Positions 4,545-7,527 of a stretch of 7,527 nt of DNA are shown piece by piece. Where the stretch lies: the NCBI GenBank assembly GCA_016296185.1, contig JAEDJT010000055.1:1-7527 (forward strand). The letters are read 5' to 3'. The notes under the pieces are model-generated. The model made no database searches. It was not told the DNA's origin and saw only the letters and a list, made by a program, of their open reading frames with translations. The translations under genes were made by a program, and so were the position numbers. Source of the DNA: Bacilli bacterium (lineage in GTDB: Bacteria; Bacillota_I; Bacilli_A; RF39; UBA660). The first letter of the stretch is position 1; each line of letters opens with the position of its first letter.

Positions 4545-5254
4545 AATTCTTTTAACTTCTTAATTTCTTTTGGATTTAAATCTCTATATTGACCTATTTG
4601 TAAATCATTTACATTTAAGAAAGCATAACTTTCTCTTTTTAATTTTAGTACTGGATGATTAATACTATCAAATACTCTTTTAACTATATGATTTCTTCCT
4701 TCTACAATACCAAACTCTACTATTTCAGTTTTCTTATTTAAATTTCTCTTTTTTATTTTAACTCTAGTAGGTACTACTTTAACTCCATCAATATCTATAC
4801 CATCTTTTAATGCATATATTTCATCAGCAGTTAATAATCCATCTATAGTTACTCTATATAATTTTTCTACATTATTAGATGGATGTGATAACATATTAGC
4901 AAAATCTCCATCATTAGTTAATATCAATAATCCTGTAGTATCATAATCTAATCTACCAACTGGATAAACTCTTATACTTTTATCTTCTATTAAATCAGTA
5001 ACTACTTTTCTTCCTTTTTCATCACTTAAACTACAAATATATCCACTTGGTTTATTAAGTAAATAATATACTTTTTTATCTACTTTAGGTAATGGTTTAC
5101 CATTAACTACAATAGCGTCACTATCATCTACTTTAACACCTAATTCTGTAACTACTTTTCCATTAACTTTAACTTTTCCATCTAGTATTAATTCTTCTGC
5201 TTTTCTTCTTGAAGTAACTCCAGCATTAGCAATAACTTTTTGTAAACGTTCCAT
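4526..5254 (-). CDS. rluB: 23S rRNA pseudouridine synthase, RluB family
   Basis: A 242-residue enzyme that isomerises a uridine in 23S rRNA (position 2605 region in E. coli numbering for the family). ATG at 5254 is chosen because AGGTGAT lies just upstream; the ATG at 5272 has no ribosome site and would add six non-family residues. N-terminal S4 RNA-binding domain, residues 1-60 (ERLQKVIANAGVTSRRKAEE). Catalytic domain from 63: motif I NKPSGY (67-72); motif II GRLDYDTTGLLILTNDG (100-116) with the catalytic Asp103; motif III EGRNHIVKRVF (185-195). All expected residues are present and the length is normal. It follows the carboxypeptidase and zinc-ribbon genes as in Bacillus, where dacB and rluB are near neighbours. 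A hairpin separates it from the gene upstream, so it may use its own promoter. Confidence 0.95.
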   Translation of the reverse strand: MERLQKVIANAGVTSRRKAEELILDGKVKVNGKVVTELGVKVDDSDAIVVNGKPLPKVDKKVYYLLNKPSGYICSLSDEKGRKVVTDLIEDKSIRVYPVGRLDYDTTGLLILTNDGDFANMLSHPSNNVEKLYRVTIDGLLTADEIYALKDGIDIDGVKVVPTRVKIKKRNLNKKTEIVEFGIVEGRNHIVKRVFDSINHPVLKLKRESYAFLNVNDLQIGQYRDLNPKEIKKLKELKKDTK

Positions 5255-5273
5255 ATAAATCACCTGTCCCATA

Positions 5274-5302
5274 ATTATATACTAAATCTTAAAAAAAGAA
5301 AA
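5274..5302 (-). promoter_or_regulatory. Possible rluB promoter
   Basis: TATAAT on the - strand at 5279-5274, with TTTTCT (5302-5297) as a poor -35 at 17 bp. Start predicted near 5267, giving a leader of about 13 nt that begins just before AGGTGAT. It overlaps the upstream terminator. Confidence 0.4.
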
Positions 5303-5315
5303 TATTTCTATTTTC
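5291..5315 (-). terminator. Terminator after the zinc-ribbon gene
   Basis: On the - strand GAAAATA, GAAA tetraloop, TATTTTC (5315-5298), then seven T (5297-5291). The stop codon (TAG, 5310-5308) runs from the stem into the loop. Confidence 0.7.
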
Positions 5316-5751
5316 CTTTTTTATTAAATTTTTCTTCTTGTTCTTTTTCTAATTTTGCTACTATTGGATCTTCTATAAATTCTACAACTTTATGATATTC
5401 TTTAGTAGTCATAGTAAGTATACATAAACCTACAAATAATACTAATACTCTTAATGGCCATTTATAACGACCACCACCATATTTAATAATTATATATCCT
5501 AATCCAACTATTACTAATATTTGTACTAATGTAAATAATATTTTTTTTATACAACCATTAAGAACATAACCACATTTAGGACATTTCTTATCTGTATCTT
5601 TTAATTTTAATCCACATCTTGGACAAGACTTATTTCCATATAAAACCAATCTACTATTACATTTTCCACAAGTCTTACTACCATTAATATTATCATAACC
5701 ACATTTAGGACATTTTATTGTTCCTAAATCTTTTATACTAAATTCTGCCAT
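5308..5751 (-). CDS. Double zinc-ribbon protein with two membrane helices
   Basis: A 147-residue protein. Two rubredoxin-like zinc knuckles of four cysteines each: C14/C17/C28/C31 (CPKCG...CGKCN) and C43/C46/C57/C60 (CPRCG...CPKCG). They are followed by two hydrophobic segments at about 70-90 and 98-115, then a charged Lys/Glu tail. This is the architecture of the common zinc-ribbon membrane proteins of Bacillota, whose roles are mostly unknown; the zinc domain should be cytoplasmic. GGTGAA precedes the ATG at 5751. It lies 19 bases after the carboxypeptidase stop without a hairpin between, so the two are co-transcribed, and a terminator follows it. It occupies the place where Bacillus has spmA and spmB between dacB and rluB, but it is not related to them by any sign I can see. 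Confidence 0.85.
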   Translation of the reverse strand: MAEFSIKDLGTIKCPKCGYDNINGSKTCGKCNSRLVLYGNKSCPRCGLKLKDTDKKCPKCGYVLNGCIKKILFTLVQILVIVGLGYIIIKYGGGRYKWPLRVLVLFVGLCILTMTTKEYHKVVEFIEDPIVAKLEKEQEEKFNKKGK

Positions 5752-5770
5752 ATTATATTCACCATATTAA

Positions 5771-6802
5771 TTATAACATAATATTATGAAGTATATTACC
5801 TAAACTAGTTTTTATATCTTTATAATAATATAAATATCTATATCCAATTACTTTATCATTTAATAATACTTCTACTTTACCAACTATTTCTCCATTACTA
5901 TAATCTCCATCATTAATTTTATATCTAGTAGTTATATTATCTCCATCTTTACTTATCATATAAAAATCATTCTTTAAATATATATTATCACCATAAGAAT
6001 CATTTTTATCTAATACTTTAATTCTCTTATATGAATTAAAATATTTCTGATATAGATTCTTATGGTCATTAAAATCATTTCCATCATTAAAAGTAACAAT
6101 AATAATATTCATATCATTATAACTACCAGTAGTAACTAAAGTTCTTTTAGCTTTCTTAGTATATCCAGTTTTACCACCAGTACAATAATCATAACTAAAT
6201 AATAACTTATTCTTATTAGTCCATTTATACGTCTTATAACTAGATTTAACAGTTAAATTCTTAGTACTAACATATCTTCTATAATTATCATTATTCATAG
6301 CATATTTAGTAAGTATAGCCATATCATAAACACTAGACATATTCCCACCACCATTATTATCTTCTAATCCAGTTGGATTAATAAAAATAGTGTTTTTCAT
6401 TCCTAACACTTCTGCTTTTTGATTCATTAAATATACAAAAGATTCAATACTACCTGTAACACTCTTAGCAATTTGTAATGCTGCATCATTACCACTTCTC
6501 ATCATTAAACCATATAATAAATCATCTAAAGTTAATTCTTCACCTACTTGTATATAAATACCACTACCATATGATTTTATAATACTATCATCTACTTTAA
6601 CTACTTCATTTATATCTCCATATTCTAATGCAATAATACATGTCATTATTTTAGTAATACTAGCTATTAATCGTTCATTCTCAATATTATCTCCTTCTAA
6701 TACTCTTCCACTATCTTGATCCATAACAATATAACTACTAGCACTTATACCATATACATTTATAGGTAATAATATTAATATAAATAACAATAATTTTTTC
6801 AT
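5771..6802 (-). CDS. D-alanyl-D-alanine carboxypeptidase (DacB/DacF type, low-molecular-mass PBP)
   Basis: A 343-residue serine peptidase of family S11 that removes the terminal D-Ala from peptidoglycan stem peptides. A signal peptide is visible (MKKLLLFILILLPINVYG, 1-18). Catalytic motifs are complete: S48-I-T-K51 (nucleophile and base), S103-G-N105, and K211-T-G213, so it should be active. The catalytic domain is followed by a C-terminal beta domain from about 260 and ends in a segment (residues 330-343) that could be a short amphipathic membrane anchor. GGTGAT lies just before the ATG at 6802. It leads a unit with the zinc-ribbon gene, with rluB next. Position near rluB suggests the dacB role (spore cortex in Bacillus), but this is inference, so no symbol is given. 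Confidence 0.93.
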   Translation of the reverse strand: MKKLLLFILILLPINVYGISASSYIVMDQDSGRVLEGDNIENERLIASITKIMTCIIALEYGDINEVVKVDDSIIKSYGSGIYIQVGEELTLDDLLYGLMMRSGNDAALQIAKSVTGSIESFVYLMNQKAEVLGMKNTIFINPTGLEDNNGGGNMSSVYDMAILTKYAMNNDNYRRYVSTKNLTVKSSYKTYKWTNKNKLLFSYDYCTGGKTGYTKKAKRTLVTTGSYNDMNIIIVTFNDGNDFNDHKNLYQKYFNSYKRIKVLDKNDSYGDNIYLKNDFYMISKDGDNITTRYKINDGDYSNGEIVGKVEVLLNDKVIGYRYLYYYKDIKTSLGNILHNIML

Positions 6803-6813
6803 ATAATCACCAA

Positions 6814-7212
6814 TTAAATATATGAAAAAAAGAAAGATTTATTTAATCTTTCTTTTAAATCAAAACCTATACTAGGTGTAGGATTATTAAAATCAAATAA
6901 TAAAGGTAACATATTATCTTTATTATTTTTACTTAATAAATAATTTATATTTACAGCATTATAATCTATATCAAAAGATATAACATTAACATCTTTATTA
7001 TTTAATAATCTAGAAAAAGTACCATCGTTACTACCTAAATTCCAAACTATATCATTACTAAATTTAATACTATCTAAATACTTATTAATAATATTCTTTT
7101 TATCATTAAAACTTTCATCATCATAATTAGTATTACTATAATAATTATCTCATTCAGTAATACTATATTTAGGTTTAATTTTTCTATCTGTCTTATCATC
7201 ATATCTATCATA
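6814..7212 (-). pseudogene. Remnant of a class I SAM-dependent methyltransferase
   Basis: A frame bounded by TAA upstream (7215-7213) and TAA at 6816-6814, with no start codon at its head and an in-frame TGA at 7152-7150. After the TGA it reads DNYYSNTNYDDESFNDKK, then VWNLGSNDGTFSRLL (SAM-binding motif I) and VISFDIDYNAV (acidic motif II), then LPLLFDFNNPTPSIGFDLKER. This order is what I recall of a class of about 400-residue SAM-dependent methyltransferases; there a Trp normally precedes the 'DYY..TNY' block, exactly where the TGA now is. The N-terminal half and everything after the 'IGF..KER' block are missing; the frame runs straight into a terminator hairpin. So it is truncated at both ends and interrupted inside. 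Confidence 0.7.
6825..6856 (-). terminator. Terminator between the methyltransferase remnant and the carboxypeptidase gene
   Basis: Perfect 12-bp stem, arms 6828-6839 and 6845-6856 (AAAAGAAAGATT and its complement), 5-base loop, followed on the - strand by T residues to 6825. The dead methyltransferase frame reads through it. The carboxypeptidase gene therefore needs a promoter in the 25 bases after the hairpin or depends on readthrough; I see only a weak TATATT at 6822-6817. Confidence 0.7.
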
Positions 7213-7329
7213 TTAATAATACTATTTTTAGATATATTTATTTTATTATTAGTTAGGAATAAAAAAAAGTATATTAACTAATTTTTTTTTCATTACTATC
7301 ACTTTAATAATTATAACATAAAAGAAGAA
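7213..7329. other. Non-coding gap with homopolymer tracts
   Basis: Very AT-rich, with A8 (7261-7268) and T9 (7282-7290) tracts and stops in every frame. A 14-codon frame (ATG at 7291-7289, beginning MKKKLVNILF) follows the promoter at 7318-7310. It may be what is left of the 5' end of a lost gene, but it is too short to call. Confidence 0.4.
7310..7318 (-). promoter_or_regulatory. Extended -10 promoter upstream of the methyltransferase remnant
   Basis: TGT-TATAAT on the - strand at 7318-7310, a perfect extended -10, directly after the terminator of the rightmost gene. No recognisable -35. Probably the former promoter of the decayed gene; it may still feed the carboxypeptidase unit by readthrough. 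Confidence 0.5.
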
Positions 7330-7360
7330 TTAGTTTTCTATAATAGAAACTAATTCTTCT
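7321..7360 (-). terminator. Hairpin at the end of the rightmost gene
   Basis: Long stem of 17 pairs with one bulged base, arms 7323-7340 and 7344-7360, and a very short loop; the - strand continues with CTTTTATG, a short U-tract. It contains the stop codon (7332-7330). Confidence 0.6.
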
Positions 7361-7527
7361 CTATTAACATTAATCTTATATATAACAAAATACTGTAAAT
7401 CATCTTCTAATTCTTTATATTTTAAATTACCATTTACTAATGGAAATTTATTTAAACTAGTTTCATATACCATTTCTAATTTTAAAGTATTAATTAATTC
7501 TTCATATAAATATTCATTACTTTCAGT
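7330..7527 (-). CDS. C-terminal end of an unrecognised protein (5' end beyond window)
   Basis: Open from the right edge to TAA at 7332-7330; 65 residues visible. The sequence is charged and helical at the start (YLYEELINTLKLEMVYETSL), then has a basic/acidic section (LKYKELEDDL) and ends VNREELVSIIEN. Codon use matches the neighbours and a terminator follows at once, so it is a real gene end. No family recognised. Confidence 0.65.
   Translation of the reverse strand, partial: TESNEYLYEELINTLKLEMVYETSLNKFPLVNGNLKYKELEDDLQYFVIYKINVNREELVSIIEN

Noticed and set aside
5255..5272. ATG at 5272 as the start of rluB
   Set aside because: There is no ribosome site upstream, and AGGTGAT lies between it and the ATG at 5254, where the S4 domain begins in family members.
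7150..7152. TGA read as tryptophan (mycoplasma code) to rescue the methyltransferase frame
   Set aside because: TGA ends the yutD homologue at its normal length, and the methyltransferase frame would still lack a start codon, its N-terminal half and its C-terminus.
7248..7290. ATTAGTTA/TAACTAAT hairpin followed by T9 on the + strand, terminator-like
   Set aside because: The loop is 19 bases, the stem is all A/T but one pair on each arm, and no + strand gene lies upstream. It is probably chance in a homopolymer-rich gap.

Overview
The window is a very AT-rich, densely packed piece of a Bacillota-type (low-GC Gram-positive) chromosome, most likely from an AT-rich lineage of the class Bacilli such as the uncultured gut or Erysipelotrichia/Mycoplasmatota-adjacent groups. 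Reasons: B. subtilis-type genes (YutD, YunB, DacB-like carboxypeptidase, RluB), Shine-Dalgarno sites built on AGGTGAT or AAGGAGG, sigma-A promoters that nearly all carry a TGn extended -10, and hairpin + U-tract terminators. TGA is a normal stop here (YutD homologue and the 24-residue peptide), so there is no sign of the mycoplasma code. The species assignment is inference.

Layout, left to right. 1-883 (-): the start of a protein with a DUF1292-like N-terminal domain and a long Pro/Ala/Glu repeat tail, running off the left edge. 939-2481 (-): three close genes, yunB -> unknown 174-residue protein -> yutD, ended by a hairpin that also carries the -35 box of the next gene. 2513-3847 (-): a 444-residue tail-anchored acidic repeat protein with its own promoter and terminator. 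3961-4173 (+): a single-cluster [4Fe-4S] ferredoxin, divergent from the tail-anchored gene. 4202-4514: a compact two-transcript module, read here as a candidate type I toxin-antitoxin locus. A + strand promoter drives a short mRNA for a 24-residue hydrophobic peptide whose ribosome site is buried in a GAAA-tetraloop hairpin. A - strand promoter drives an antisense RNA of about 100 nt that covers the 3' half of that mRNA and ends in its own terminator. 4526-6802 (-): rluB, a double-zinc-ribbon membrane protein and a DD-carboxypeptidase, echoing the dacB...rluB neighbourhood of Bacillus. 6814-7212 (-): a decayed fragment of a class I SAM-dependent methyltransferase. 7330-7527 (-): the C-terminal end of an unrecognised protein.

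How it fits together: most genes are cell-envelope or RNA/housekeeping functions. YunB and a DacB-type carboxypeptidase are sporulation-linked in Bacillus, so the host or its ancestor may be a spore former. The most novel part is the 4.2-4.5 kb module: it is too small for ordinary gene calling, shows paired convergent promoters and terminators, has mRNA 5'-3' pairing and Shine-Dalgarno sequestration typical of type I toxins, and is bounded by a 24-bp inverted repeat formed by the flanking terminators. A second theme is compaction: on the - strand, stop codons repeatedly lie inside the terminator hairpin.
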